DNA of 64,000 nucleotides from JBIKLM01 sp044375105 (GTDB taxonomy: Bacteria > Planctomycetota > UBA1135 > GCA-002686595), in the NCBI GenBank assembly GCA_044375105.1, contig JBILNK010000003.1, positions 1-64,000 on the forward strand, in the 5' to 3' direction. The notes beneath the pieces are model-generated. The model did no database searches. It worked only from the letters and a program-made list of their open reading frames with translations, and was not told where the DNA came from. Position 1 is the first letter of the stretch. Every line of letters begins with the position of its first letter. The position numbers were made by a program, and so were the translations under genes. This document shows, one piece after another, positions 18,187 to 27,589 of this stretch.

Positions 18187-18858
18187 CTAGCCGACGCCTG
18201 GGGGAGCCGCCGACCAGGCCCGCAGGGCCCGCAGCTGGGCCGCGCTCAAAAAGGGCGGCGGATCGCCCGCAGCCAGCGCCGCTCGGACCTGGGTGCCGCT
18301 GGCGGGGTGCGGACGTCGCATCCGGACCGCGCCGGCGCGCAGGCGCTGCGCGAGCCAGGGCAGCGCCCTGTCGGCCTCGGCCAGGGCCCGCTCGAAGCCC
18401 TCGGCCGGGCCGCGCTGCACGACCAAGGGCTCGGCCAGCTGCCACAGGCGCTCCGGCTCCCGCCAGCGCGGGAGGCCCGCCAGCTGGTCCTCCCCCAGGA
18501 TCAAAAACGGCCGCGGAGCCTGTGGGCCGCGCAGCTCGCGGAGCCGATCGAGCGTCTCGACGGTGTAGCTCGGCGGCGGGCGCTCGAGCTCCCAGGTCCA
18601 CACGCCGGTGCCGGGTTCGCGCGCAAGCAAGAGCCGCAGGAGCTCGAGCCGCTCGGCATCGCCGAACACGGTCGCGGTCTGCTTGTGGGGCGAGCGCGCC
18701 GCGGGCACGAACACCACGGCCTCGAGCCAGGCCGCGCGCCGGGCGGCGCGGGCCACGGCGCGGTGGCCGAGGTGCGCGGGGTCGAAGCTGCCGCCGTACA
18801 GCGCGAGGCGCGGCGCGCGCAGCAGACGCAGCAGCCGGGGATCGACGGTCTGGGTCAT
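18187..18858 (-). CDS. nadD: Nicotinate-nucleotide adenylyltransferase
   Basis: NadD joins ATP and nicotinate mononucleotide to make deamido-NAD in NAD synthesis. The 223-residue protein begins near LALYGGSFDPAHLGHRAVAR, the nucleotidyltransferase GxFDPxHxGH signature, and contains FVPAARSPHKQ, LGEDQLAGLPRW and the C-terminal ASGTQVRAAL, which corresponds to the ISSTxIR motif. The length fits the family. It lies 80 bases downstream of hisS on the same strand and upstream of the MraY/WecA-like gene, so these may form one transcript. Confidence 0.93.
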   Translation of the reverse strand: MTQTVDPRLLRLLRAPRLALYGGSFDPAHLGHRAVARAARRAAWLEAVVFVPAARSPHKQTATVFGDAERLELLRLLLAREPGTGVWTWELERPPPSYTVETLDRLRELRGPQAPRPFLILGEDQLAGLPRWREPERLWQLAEPLVVQRGPAEGFERALAEADRALPWLAQRLRAGAVRMRRPHPASGTQVRAALAAGDPPPFLSAAQLRALRAWSAAPPGVG

Positions 18859-18938
18859 GGGGTCGTCCCGAGGTGAATCGTCCGACCTGCGGCCAGCCGA
18901 GCGTCGTCGAGCGCCCTCGAGACGGCCGGGTGGCGGCT

Positions 18939-20216
18939 TCAGGAGCGTCCGGCCAGGCGCTTCAGCTCGGCGGCCAGAGCCGCGCGCGGGACCTCGCGCT
19001 GCTCGGCGCTCCGGAGGTCCTTGAGCGCGACCACGCCGCGCTCGAGCTCCGCGCTGCCGAGGATCAGCAGCGCGGCGTGCCCGCCCTTGGAGGCCTGCTC
19101 GAGCTGTTTCTTGAACTTGCGCTTCTGGGCGTCGAAGACCGCCGAGAGGCCGGCCCGGCGCAGCTCATGGGCGATCGCCAAGGCCTCGCCTTCGAGGCTC
19201 TCGTCGGTGGTCGCCACGTAGACGAAAGCCGGGGCCGAGCGCTCCTCGCGCAAGAGACCCAGCTGTTCGAGGGTCAGCAGGGTGCCGGTGAAGCCCACCG
19301 CGAAGCCCACCGCACCGGTCGGGGGCCCGCCGAGCTCCTCGACCAGGTGGTCGTAGCGCCCGCCGCCGCACAGGGCGCTCCTGGCGCCCAGGGCCGGGAA
19401 GTGCAGCTCGAACACGGTGCGGGTGTAGTAGTCGAGCCCGCGCACGATCTTGGGATCGACCTGCACCCGCAAGCCGATGCGTTCCAGGCCCTGCTGCACG
19501 GCCTCGAAGTGGGCGCGGTTCTCGGGTGAGAGGAATTCGAGCAGCACCGGCGCGTCCTGGTTCTGCTCCACGTCGCGGGGGTCCTTGCTGTCGAGAATGC
19601 GCAGCACGTTGCGCTGGAAGCGCGCCTGGCTGTCCTCGCTGTACTTGGAGAGCCGCGCCGCCACATGGGCGCGCACGGCCTCGCGGTAGCGGTCGCGGTC
19701 CTCGCCGTCGCCCATCGAGTTGAGCCGCACCTCGACCCCGGCGATGCCGAGCTCTTCGAAGAACAGCGCCGCCAGGGCGATAGCCTCCACGTCGAGGCGC
19801 GGATCGAGGGAGCCCAGGCACTCGACTCCGAACTGGGTGAACTGCCGCTCGCGCCCCTTCTGCGGGCGCTCGTAGCGGAACATCGGCCCCACGTAATAGA
19901 GCTTCTGGAAGGGCTGGTTCATGGGCCAGCCGGCCTGCAGGTAGGCCCGCACCACCCCGGCCGTGCCCTCGGGCCGCAGGGTCAGGGAGTGCTCCTCGCG
20001 CTCGAAGGTGAACATCTCCTTCTCGACGATGTCGGTCACCTCCCCCACCGAGCGGCGGAACAGCAGCGTCTCTTCGAGCAGCGGCGGGCGGATCTCCCGA
20101 TAGCCAAAGCGGCCGGCCAGGTCATGGGCCAGGCCCTCGAGGCGCTTGAAGCGCGGCAGGTCGTCCGGCAGGAGGTCCTTGAAGCCGCGGGGGGCCTGGA
20201 TCGATCGGTCGCTCAT
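18939..20216 (-). CDS. hisS: Histidyl-tRNA synthetase
   Basis: Charges tRNA-His with histidine. The 425-residue length is typical. Class II motifs are present: motif 1 around YREIRPPLLEETLLFRRSVG, motif 2 around LTLRPEGTAGVVRAYLQAGW and FRYERPQKGRERQFTQFGVE, the histidine signature LDYYTRTVFELHFPALG, and motif 3 around GGPPTGAVGFAVGF. The anticodon-binding domain fills the C-terminal part, about residues 325-425. It starts at an ATG and is divergently arranged with the lipoprotein gene at 20442; the 225-base gap should hold both promoters. Confidence 0.97.
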   Translation of the reverse strand: MSDRSIQAPRGFKDLLPDDLPRFKRLEGLAHDLAGRFGYREIRPPLLEETLLFRRSVGEVTDIVEKEMFTFEREEHSLTLRPEGTAGVVRAYLQAGWPMNQPFQKLYYVGPMFRYERPQKGRERQFTQFGVECLGSLDPRLDVEAIALAALFFEELGIAGVEVRLNSMGDGEDRDRYREAVRAHVAARLSKYSEDSQARFQRNVLRILDSKDPRDVEQNQDAPVLLEFLSPENRAHFEAVQQGLERIGLRVQVDPKIVRGLDYYTRTVFELHFPALGARSALCGGGRYDHLVEELGGPPTGAVGFAVGFTGTLLTLEQLGLLREERSAPAFVYVATTDESLEGEALAIAHELRRAGLSAVFDAQKRKFKKQLEQASKGGHAALLILGSAELERGVVALKDLRSAEQREVPRAALAAELKRLAGRS

Positions 20217-20441
20217 GGGGAACCCGGCCGCCCGGGCCCCAAGACCATACCCCCCGGCGGCCCCCCCTCCGGCCCCGGGCGGACGGCCTTCTCGGCCCCG
20301 CGCGTTGACCGGCGGGCCCGGTGGCCCCTAGACTCCGCCCTTCCCCGAGTAACCCGCGCCCCGGCGCCGGTTATGCCGCCCGTCAGACCCCGCCGGCGCT
20401 CCGCGCCTCCGGGCCCCCTCCCGCGAGCGTCCCAGAAGTCC

Positions 20442-21032
20442 ATGAACGGCTCCCCCGCCTCCCCCGCGCGCCTGCCGCTGCTCTCCGCCCTGGCCACCCT
20501 GGCCGGCTCCGTGCTCCTCGGCGGCCTGACCGGCTGCGGCTCGACCCCGGATGCCCACCAGGACCACTGGAACGTCGCCTCCGTGGGCCCACGCGCCTTC
20601 TACGCCGCCACCGGCTACAAGGCCGACCGCGACGGCAGCTACAAGGACTTCCAGTACGAGCAGAAGCGCTCGATCAACCTGACCGTGCGCAAGCACGTGT
20701 TCAACCTGGATCCGTCCAACCCGTTCCAGAGCGCGCCCAAGAGCTACCTGGCCGAGCGCCCGCCCCACAGCATCCTGCCGGACCCGATCAACTACTTCCA
20801 TCTGACCTCCCTGGTGGTCGGCGGGGCCCTCTCGGCCACCTCCTTCGGCTTCGTGCCGATCCCGATCGACTCGGTGCTCGGCACCCTGGAAAAGGGCGGT
20901 CCGACGGAGTTCGTGCAAGGCATCTTCGGCGGCAAGAAGCGCGTGTCGCGCCACACCCGCCACGTGCCCGACGACGTGGACGACTTCGAACTGGCCAACG
21001 AGCAGACGCCGGCCTACGTCGAGCTGAACTGA
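20442..21032 (+). CDS. Putative lipoprotein of unknown function
   Basis: 196 residues. The N-terminus is a lipoprotein signal peptide: LPLLSALATLAGSVLLGG followed by LTGCGS, so Cys is the probable lipidated residue and the mature protein is membrane-anchored. The mature part is about 165 residues, rich in Tyr, Pro and Asp. It contains one hydrophobic stretch (SLVVGGALSATSFGFVPIPI) that may insert in or pass the membrane, and an acidic tail. I do not recognise a family. The start at 20442 is chosen because it places the signal peptide at the N-terminus. A strong hairpin follows (21083-21111). Confidence 0.7.
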   Translation: MNGSPASPARLPLLSALATLAGSVLLGGLTGCGSTPDAHQDHWNVASVGPRAFYAATGYKADRDGSYKDFQYEQKRSINLTVRKHVFNLDPSNPFQSAPKSYLAERPPHSILPDPINYFHLTSLVVGGALSATSFGFVPIPIDSVLGTLEKGGPTEFVQGIFGGKKRVSRHTRHVPDDVDDFELANEQTPAYVELN

Positions 21033-21082
21033 CGTCCTGACCGGCGGCGGCGGCCAGCCGCTCGCCCGCGATCGAGTTTCAT

Positions 21083-21111
21083 CCGGGGGGCTGCCCAAGG
21101 CGGTCCCCCGG
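21083..21111. terminator. GC-rich hairpin between convergent genes
   Basis: Stem CCGGGGGG / TCCCCCGG around a 13-base loop (7 Watson-Crick pairs plus one G-T). It sits about 50 bases after the lipoprotein stop and about 120 bases before the convergent miaA end. A short CTCATTTCA follows on the plus strand. It is a plausible shared terminator. Confidence 0.45.
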
Positions 21112-21234
21112 CTCATTTCAGGGCGGGCGAGGAGCCTGCGAAGTGGCCAGGGTGGCCCCCAGCGCGCGCGGCGGACGCGTGTGCAGACCGTTTGAACCCA
21201 AGCTGCCCTTGGCCGGGAGCCTTGAGGCCTCGGA

Positions 21235-22236
21235 TCAGCCTGCAGGTTGCTCGAGCCAGGGGCGCAGTTGCCCCTCGGCCCAGGCCAGCAGCGCCTGCGG
21301 ATCCCCGCGGCCCGCGGGATAGCAGCTCGCCGGGGCCCAGCGGATCTCCGGATAGCGCCGCAGCCAGGTGCGCTGGGAGCGCGCGAACTGGCGCGTGGCC
21401 AGGGCCGTGCGCTCGATCAGCTCGTGGAGCGCGAGGCGCCCCGCCAGATGGGCCCGCGCCAAGGGGTAACCGAGGGCCATCGAGGCGGTCGGGCCGAAGG
21501 CGCCCTGGGCCTCGAGCGCCGCCACCTCGGCAAGCCAGCCGGCCCTCAGCATGGCCTCCACCCGCGGGCGGAAGCGGCCCTCGAGGTCCGGCGGTTCGAG
21601 GCCCAGCAGCAGCCGCGGCCGGCCCGGCGGCTCCGCGCCGGCAAGGCGCCATTGGCGCTGCCAGTCGCTGAGCGGCCGCCCGCTCTGCTCGAAGACCTCG
21701 AGGGCCCGCAGCACGCGTTTCCTGTCGTTGGCGTGCAGGCGCCGGGCGCTCTCCGGATCGATCCGCGCCAGCTCGGCGTGCAGCGCGGGCAGGCCCTGCT
21801 CGGCGGCGCGCAGCTCGAGCCGGGCGCGCAGCTCGGGGTCGTGGGGCGGCCCCTCGAACAGCCCGTGGGTCAGGGCGCGCAAGTAGAAGGCCGTGCCGCC
21901 CACATAGAGGCCGCGGCGCCCGCGGGCGGCCAGATCCCGTTCGGCGGCCTGGGCCAGCTCGAGATAGCGCGAGACGTCGAAACGCTGGCGCGGGTCGGCC
22001 ACGTCGATCAGATGGTGCGGGACGCGGGCGCGGCTCTCGGGGCTCGGCTTGGCGGTGCCGATGTCGAGCCCGCTATAGACCAGCATCGAGTCCAGGGAAA
22101 GCACCTCGAGGCCCAGGCTCCGGGCCAGGGCGGCGCCCAGCTCGCTCTTGCCCGAGGCCGTGGGGCCGAGCAGGCCCAGCAGGGGCTGCGCGGAGGGATC
22201 CCCGGGCATCGGGTCGGTCGGGCGGATCGCGGCCAT
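21235..22236 (-). CDS. miaA: tRNA dimethylallyltransferase
   Basis: MiaA adds an isoprenyl group to A37 of tRNAs that read UNN codons. The 333 residues include the P-loop LLGLLGPTASGKSELGAALA, the conserved LSLDSMLVYSGLDIGTAKP and HHLIDVADPRQRFDVSRYLE, GLYVGGTAFYLRALTHGLFE, and the NDRKRVLRALEVFEQSGRPL segment. The C-terminal ATRQFARSQRTWLRR matches the usual T-R-x-Y-A/KRQ-x-T-W motif. The ATG at 22236 and the Met nine residues later are both possible starts. It is divergent from the secreted protein at 22317. Confidence 0.95.
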   Translation of the reverse strand: MAAIRPTDPMPGDPSAQPLLGLLGPTASGKSELGAALARSLGLEVLSLDSMLVYSGLDIGTAKPSPESRARVPHHLIDVADPRQRFDVSRYLELAQAAERDLAARGRRGLYVGGTAFYLRALTHGLFEGPPHDPELRARLELRAAEQGLPALHAELARIDPESARRLHANDRKRVLRALEVFEQSGRPLSDWQRQWRLAGAEPPGRPRLLLGLEPPDLEGRFRPRVEAMLRAGWLAEVAALEAQGAFGPTASMALGYPLARAHLAGRLALHELIERTALATRQFARSQRTWLRRYPEIRWAPASCYPAGRGDPQALLAWAEGQLRPWLEQPAG

Positions 22237-22316
22237 GTCCCGAGAGCGTGCCGGCCGGCCGCCCCCGCCGCCAGATTTCGCCGGGAGCCCTCGCCCCAGC
22301 TGCGTAGTCTCAAGCC

Positions 22317-23354
22317 ATGCCGCGCTCCCCGCTCCGCTTCCTGACCCTCGGCCTGCTCGGCCTGGCCCTCGGCCCGACCCTGGCGCCCACGGCGACCCCC
22401 GGCCAGCAGCCGGCGGGCGCCCCTCCGCCCGCCGGACAGAAGCCCCCCGCCGAGCAGCCGGCGCCCGCGGGCCCTTCGACCCCGGGGGCCGGCGCAGGCT
22501 CGTTCCAGCCAGGCCCGGGCATCCTGCCTCCCGGCGCCAGCGAAGGGGCTCGCGCGCGCTGGGCCAGCCTGGTGGCCGCGCTGCGCGCCCCTTCGATCGA
22601 AGGGCCTCCGCGCGCCTTCGATGTGCGCTTCGAACTGCTGAACCGCGGCGGCGCAGGCGGCGCGCTGACCCCGGGCTCCCTGGATGGCAAGGTGCGCGTG
22701 CGCTTCCTCGAGCCGCACTTCGTCGCCGTGACCCTCGAGAGCGGCAAGGAGTCCGGCTACGGGCCGCGCGGCTATTACCTGCAGGACGGCAAGCAGCGGG
22801 TCGATCTGAAGGGCCGCGATTACGAAACCGACCGGCGCTCGATCCAGCAGGCCCTGTCCCTGGCCAAGAACTTCGTGGCCCTGGCCAATCCGGCGACCCT
22901 GACCCTGTTCGAGCTGAGCGTGCCCGATGGGCCGCCCGCGGGCAGCCTGCCCAAGGGCGATTTCAATTGGAAGCGGCTCGAATGGGTCGAGATCCACTCG
23001 CCCGATTTTCGGCTGCTCGAGGCGCCCGAGCGCTGGAGCGCGCAGCCGGGTGCGACCGACCGCTATCGCGCGCGCTTCGGCATCGATCCCGAGACCAAGC
23101 TGCCGCGCTGCGTGCACCTCAGCAAGATGCTCCCAAGCGGCGCGCCCGCGCCGGCCGAACAGCTCGTGTTCCTGGGCGATTATCGCGGCCTGTCCGGTTA
23201 CACCGTACCCACGCGGCTGCTGGTGTTCGAGCGCCAGCCCGCGGCCCTCGAGCCGGGCCTGCGCGAGTTCCTGGAGGTGCCCGAACGGGAGCTCTACCTG
23301 CTCAAGGACTCGGCGCTCAATCCGAAACTCGCCCCCGAGGCCTTCGGCGGCTGA
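22317..23354 (+). CDS. Secreted protein of unknown function with a proline-rich linker
   Basis: 345 residues: a signal peptide (LRFLTLGLLGLALGPTLA), a Pro/Ala/Gly linker (about 27-80) and a globular domain of about 265 residues. The domain alternates short hydrophobic and charged stretches (FDVRFELLNRGG, GKVRVRFLEPHFVAVTLESG, GYYLQDGKQRVDLKGRDYET), which suggests a beta-rich fold reminiscent of LolA-like lipoprotein-carrier folds, but I see no diagnostic motif. No membrane anchor and no cysteine pairs stand out. It ends 34 bases before the convergent mutL end. Export is likely; the role is unknown. Confidence 0.7.
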   Translation: MPRSPLRFLTLGLLGLALGPTLAPTATPGQQPAGAPPPAGQKPPAEQPAPAGPSTPGAGAGSFQPGPGILPPGASEGARARWASLVAALRAPSIEGPPRAFDVRFELLNRGGAGGALTPGSLDGKVRVRFLEPHFVAVTLESGKESGYGPRGYYLQDGKQRVDLKGRDYETDRRSIQQALSLAKNFVALANPATLTLFELSVPDGPPAGSLPKGDFNWKRLEWVEIHSPDFRLLEAPERWSAQPGATDRYRARFGIDPETKLPRCVHLSKMLPSGAPAPAEQLVFLGDYRGLSGYTVPTRLLVFERQPAALEPGLREFLEVPERELYLLKDSALNPKLAPEAFGG

Positions 23355-23388
23355 CGCCCGGCCAAGCAAGCAGCAGCTCGAGCGCGCT

Positions 23389-25314
23389 TCAGCGCCGATG
23401 AAACGCTTTCTCTAGGTCCGCCAGGGTGAAGCGCACCCGAGTGGGCCGCGAGTGCGGGCAGGTCTGGTCGCTTTCGAGGGCCCGGCCGCGCTCCAGCAGG
23501 GCGCGGATCTGCTCCTGGCTCAGGGCATCGCCCGCCATGACGGACGCACGGCACGCGCTCCTGTGCAGGACCTCTTCGAGCAATTCCTCGGGGCTCGGCA
23601 GGCGCCCCTGGGCCTCGAGGCAGCGCAGCACGTCCGCCAGCACCAGGGCCGGGGCCGCAGCCCCCAGACGCCGCGGCAGCCCCTGCACGGCCACGCTGGT
23701 CTCGCCGAGGGGCGTGAATTCGAGCCCTAGCTGGCTCAGGGCCTCCAGGTGCGGCTCCAGGGCGCGCACCTCGTGCCGCGAGAGCTCCACGACCTCCGGG
23801 ATCAACAGGCGCTGGCACTCGATGCGGCCCTGGCGCAGCTCGGCGCGCAGCGCCTCGAAAGTGATGCGCTCGTGCAGGGCGTGCTGATCGATCACCTCGA
23901 ATCCGCCCGGCACGGCGCGCAACAGATACGTGTTGTCGATCTGCAGGAACGGGCCCTCGAGACGATCGACCTCGCCCCAGGGGTGCTCCGGGGCTGGCGC
24001 GGCGGCCGGCGCGGCCGATGCGAACGGCGTCGGGTCCGCGCCCGGGGTCGCGCTGCCCTCGTGGGCCAAGGAAGCCGGATGGCCCGGCGGAGCTCCGGCG
24101 GGACGCGGCAGCTCGTAGCCCAGGCCACCGCTCGGCCGGGCGGGCCAGGGGCCGGAGGGGCCCCGGCCGGCCGGCGGGCGCGGGGCCTCGGAGCCGGGGT
24201 CCGCCAGCCAGCCCTGCCCCGGGGCCGGCGACCAGGCCCCGCGGCGCTCGGCGCTCTTCAGCAGCAGGTCGCCCGGCGTCGAGAGATCGAGCTTGGCCAG
24301 CGCCTGGCGCAGCTGATGGATCAGGAACCCCGCCAGGGCGCTCTCCTGACGGAAGCGCACCTCGGACTTGGTCGGGTGCACGTTGACGTCCACAAGGCCG
24401 GGGTCGAGCTCGAGGCTCAGGAAAGCGACCGGCTGGCGGCCCTCCTCCAGGAACCCGCGGTAGCCCTCCTTGAGAGCGCGCGAAAGCAGCTTGTCGCGCA
24501 ACGGACGCCCGTTCAGGAACCACATCTGCCGCGCCAGGTCGCGCCGCGAAAAGCGCGGCGGTGCCAGCAGACCGGAGAGCCGCAGCCCGCTGAGCTCCTG
24601 ACCGGCGCGGGCGTCGATCGGCGAGAGGGCCTGACTCAGCTCCGCGCCGAAGGTCTTGCGCACGCGGCCCAGGAGGTCCAGGCCGGCCTCGATGTCGTAC
24701 AACGGCTTGCCGTCGTGGGTGACCTGGAAGGCGACGCCCACGTGGGCCAGCGCCAGGCGCTGCAGGAGCTCGAGGCAGCGCGCCAGCTCGGTGGGCGCGG
24801 ACTTGAGGAAACGGCGCCTCGCCGGCGTGTTGAAGAACAGCTCGCGCACCTCGACGCAGGTGCCCTGCGGGGCTCCCGCAGGCACCAGCTCGGAAAGCCG
24901 GCCGCCTTCGTTGCCGAGGCGATGGCCGCTCGGCGCGCCGCGCAACCGGCTGACGATCTGACAGCGGGCCACGGAGCCGATCGAAGCCAGGGCCTCGCCG
25001 CGAAAGCCCAGGCTGGCGATGTGGTCCAGGTCCTCCAGGGCGTGCAGTTTGCTGGTGGCGTGGGCCCGGAAGGCCAGGGGCAGGTCCTCGGCCCCCATGC
25101 CGCCGCCGTCGTCGCTGACCCGCACCAGGCGCATGCCGCCCTCTTCGAGATCGACGCGGATGTGCCGCGCGCCGGAGTCCAGGGCGTTTTCGACCAGCTC
25201 CTTGACCACCGAGGCCGGGCGCTCGACGACCTCTCCCGCGGCGATCTGGTCGCGCACGTTGGGCGGCAGCTCGCGGATCGACGCCGCGCCGGTCGGCTGG
25301 GCAGTTTCGGCCAT
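23389..25314 (-). CDS. mutL: DNA mismatch repair protein MutL, endonuclease type
   Basis: MutL links MutS mismatch recognition to strand incision. The ATG at 25314 precedes IRELPPNVRDQIAAGEVVER and VVKELVENALDSGA, the GHKL ATPase motif I, followed by DDGGGM, THATSKL-like RAHATSKLHAL and GFRGEALASI. A Pro/Ala/Gly linker (about 330-440) joins the C-terminal domain. There the metal motif DQHALHERITFE fits DQHA(x)2E(x)4E. ACRASVMAGDA and CPHSRPTRVRF complete the nuclease site, so this MutL should nick DNA itself, as in bacteria lacking MutH. The protein has 641 residues. An upstream open extension has no family similarity. Confidence 0.96.
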   Translation of the reverse strand: MAETAQPTGAASIRELPPNVRDQIAAGEVVERPASVVKELVENALDSGARHIRVDLEEGGMRLVRVSDDGGGMGAEDLPLAFRAHATSKLHALEDLDHIASLGFRGEALASIGSVARCQIVSRLRGAPSGHRLGNEGGRLSELVPAGAPQGTCVEVRELFFNTPARRRFLKSAPTELARCLELLQRLALAHVGVAFQVTHDGKPLYDIEAGLDLLGRVRKTFGAELSQALSPIDARAGQELSGLRLSGLLAPPRFSRRDLARQMWFLNGRPLRDKLLSRALKEGYRGFLEEGRQPVAFLSLELDPGLVDVNVHPTKSEVRFRQESALAGFLIHQLRQALAKLDLSTPGDLLLKSAERRGAWSPAPGQGWLADPGSEAPRPPAGRGPSGPWPARPSGGLGYELPRPAGAPPGHPASLAHEGSATPGADPTPFASAAPAAAPAPEHPWGEVDRLEGPFLQIDNTYLLRAVPGGFEVIDQHALHERITFEALRAELRQGRIECQRLLIPEVVELSRHEVRALEPHLEALSQLGLEFTPLGETSVAVQGLPRRLGAAAPALVLADVLRCLEAQGRLPSPEELLEEVLHRSACRASVMAGDALSQEQIRALLERGRALESDQTCPHSRPTRVRFTLADLEKAFHRR

Positions 25315-25520
25315 GGAGCGAATTCTAGGCCGGAGCAGGCAGGCCTGCGCCGACCCGTCCAACGGGCTTGTCCCGGGGCTCTCCCTGGGGATCTGCCCCC
25401 CGACGCCCACCGCATCCGCGGGGCGGGCTGCCGAGGCGCCCGGAGGGCGGCCCGCGGGCCGCGGCGCGAGCCGAAAAAGCGCAACAGGCCCGGGGCAGCG
25501 GCGGCGACCGCCGGCCGAGG

Positions 25521-26699
25521 TCAGCCGCGGCGCGGGGCCGCGGGGCGGCTGGGCAAGGGGTGCCGCAGGGCCCAGCGCAAGAGCAGCCGCGCGTACTCGT
25601 CCGCATCGGCGCTGCGGCCGCGCTTGTGCTGGCGATCGAGCTCGGCCAGGTCCTCGAGCAGCGCCGCCCAGGTGCTGGCCTTGGGCCGCGCCCGCAGGCG
25701 CTCCTCGAGCTCCTCCTGGGCGCGCGGCCCGCCGCCGAAGGCGGGCGGTTCGGCGCCCGACTCGCGGGCCGCCAGGGTCGCGTGGGCCTGTCGGGCACCG
25801 CCGATCAGGGCTCCGTTCAGCAGCGCGACCAGCGCGCCGGGGTCGAGCTTTTTCTCGCCGCTGCGATCGGTCATGCCGCGCCGGAAGAGCACCTCGACGC
25901 CGCTCAGCGCCTCGCGAGTGCGCCCGCTCAGGGCCGCCTGCGCCACGGCGAAGGGCGAGCCCCCGGCCTGCCACACGAGCGTCTCCGCGAAGGCCCCGGG
26001 ACCCGCTTGGCCGAGGCGCTCGAGCTGCGCGTCGATGCCGGCCAGGTCGTTGCCCGTGGCCAGCACCACGCTGACCGCCCGGTCGGGATCGAGGGGCAAG
26101 CGGCGCTGGCGCGCCCGCTCGAGGCACCATTGCACCAGCTCGGACTGGCGCGGGTCGGGGTTCCATGGCGGCGGGCTGTCCCACAGGCGGCGCAGGTTGA
26201 GCAGCGTGCCGCCGGCGGCGGCGACCCGCTTGCACAGGCCATGGTCCGCGCGCAGCCCGGGGGCCTCGAGCACCAGGGCGCGGCCCGGGGTGGCCGCGGC
26301 CAGGAAGGCGTCCAGGGCGGTCAGCAGGGGCGCCTCCTGCTTGCCGCGTTTTTCGGTCAGCTTGTCGAGCGAGCGCAGCAACAGCAGCTGCTCGCCCCCG
26401 AACAGTGGCGCGGTCGAAAGGTCGTTGAACAGCAGCGCCGGGTCGAAGTCCGGATCGCCCTCGTCATGTTTCAGCACCTCGACCCCCAGGGCCGCGGCCT
26501 TGGCCGTGAGCGCCTCGAGGGCCTGGCGCAGGAAGAAGGTTTCCTCGCCGCGCAGCAGCGTCACGGTCGGCAGCTGGCGCGCCTTGGCCAGCTCCGCCAC
26601 GAACTGCTCGACCTGGCGATGGGGCGGCGCCTCGCGCTTGGCGCCCCCCGCGGCGCGGGCGCGTCCGCCCTCGCCCCCCCCACGCGCGGCCGGGCTCAT
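25521..26699 (-). CDS. holA: DNA polymerase III delta subunit
   Basis: HolA is the clamp-loader subunit that opens the beta clamp. The 392-residue protein starts at an ATG overlapping the ubiA stop (ATGA). After a basic Gly/Ala-rich leader come PTVTLLRGEETFFLRQALEA, which is the conserved N-terminal AAA+-like segment, then LFNDLSTAPLFGGEQLLLLR and ALVLEAPGLRADHGLCKRVA. The helical C-terminal collar follows, with VVLATGNDLAGIDAQLERLG, FAVAQAALSGRTREAL and LLNGALIGGARQ. The sequence is divergent, as HolA usually is, but the order and size fit. mutL follows about 206 bases downstream. Confidence 0.85.
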   Translation of the reverse strand: MSPAARGGGEGGRARAAGGAKREAPPHRQVEQFVAELAKARQLPTVTLLRGEETFFLRQALEALTAKAAALGVEVLKHDEGDPDFDPALLFNDLSTAPLFGGEQLLLLRSLDKLTEKRGKQEAPLLTALDAFLAAATPGRALVLEAPGLRADHGLCKRVAAAGGTLLNLRRLWDSPPPWNPDPRQSELVQWCLERARQRRLPLDPDRAVSVVLATGNDLAGIDAQLERLGQAGPGAFAETLVWQAGGSPFAVAQAALSGRTREALSGVEVLFRRGMTDRSGEKKLDPGALVALLNGALIGGARQAHATLAARESGAEPPAFGGGPRAQEELEERLRARPKASTWAALLEDLAELDRQHKRGRSADADEYARLLLRWALRHPLPSRPAAPRRG

Positions 26700-27589
26700 G
26701 CGGGACCTCCGGGGGCCTGGAGGGCCAGGTCCAGGGCCACGCCGACGAAAAAGCCCACGGCGACCCAGCCGTTGAGCGTGAAGAAGGCCAGGTCCACCCG
26801 CGAGAGGTCGCCGGGCGAGACCAGGCGGTGCTGCGCGATCAGCAGCCCCGCGATGGCGAGCAGCACCGCGAGGAACCAGGGCGACAGGCCCGCGGCGAGG
26901 GCGAAAAACCCGAGCAGCAGCAGGGCCAGCGCGTGGCACACACGGGCGAGCAGCAAGGCCATAGCGACACCATAACGACCGGGCACCGAATGGAGCCCGC
27001 CGCGCGCGTCGAAGTCGGCGTCCTGACAGGCGTAGATCAGATCGAAACCGGCCACCCACAGGGCCACCGCCCCGGCCAGGCTGATCGGGGCCCCCAGGGG
27101 CCCCGAAAAGTCCCCGCGCACCGCGAGCCAGGCGCCCAAGGGCGCCAGGGCCAGAGCCGTCCCGAGCCACAGGTGGGCCCCGGACCAAAAGCGCTTGGCG
27201 TAGCTGTAGCCGAGCAGCACGGCGAGCACCAGCGGGCTGAGGGCCAGGCACCAGGGGCCGAGGGCAGCGGCGGCGGCCACGAAGACCAGGCTCGCGGCGA
27301 GCACCAGGGCGCGGGCGAAGCCCGGCGACAGGGCCCCGGTGACCAGCTCGCGCTGCTTCGTGCGCGGGTTCGCGGCGTCGATGCGACGGTCCACCAAGCG
27401 ATTGAAGGCCATGGCGGCCGTGCGGGCGGCGACCGACGCGAGCACGATCCAAAGCAGCTTCTCGGGCGGTGGCAGGCCGCCCGCGGCGACCCAGGCGGAG
27501 GCCAGGGCAAAGGGCAGGGCGAAGACGCTGTGGCTGAACTTGACCAGGCTCAGGCCACGGCCGAGGACCGATCGGGCCGCGCCGCTCAA
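26696..27589 (-). CDS. ubiA: UbiA-family prenyltransferase (quinone biosynthesis)
   Basis: A membrane enzyme that attaches a polyprenyl chain to an aromatic acid in ubiquinone or menaquinone synthesis. The 297 residues have about eight hydrophobic segments. The two Asp-rich Mg-diphosphate sites are NRLVDRRIDAANPRTKQREL and DADFDARGGLHSVPGRYG. The proposed start is a TTG at 27589 that overlaps the ubiX stop (TTGA), followed by GLSLVKFSHSVFALPFALAS, the usual N-terminus. With ubiX and ubiE/menG just upstream, and no other ubiquinone genes in view, menaquinone synthesis (an MqnP-like role in the futalosine route) is as likely as ubiquinone. Confidence 0.9.
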   Translation of the reverse strand: MSGAARSVLGRGLSLVKFSHSVFALPFALASAWVAAGGLPPPEKLLWIVLASVAARTAAMAFNRLVDRRIDAANPRTKQRELVTGALSPGFARALVLAASLVFVAAAAALGPWCLALSPLVLAVLLGYSYAKRFWSGAHLWLGTALALAPLGAWLAVRGDFSGPLGAPISLAGAVALWVAGFDLIYACQDADFDARGGLHSVPGRYGVAMALLLARVCHALALLLLGFFALAAGLSPWFLAVLLAIAGLLIAQHRLVSPGDLSRVDLAFFTLNGWVAVGFFVGVALDLALQAPGGPA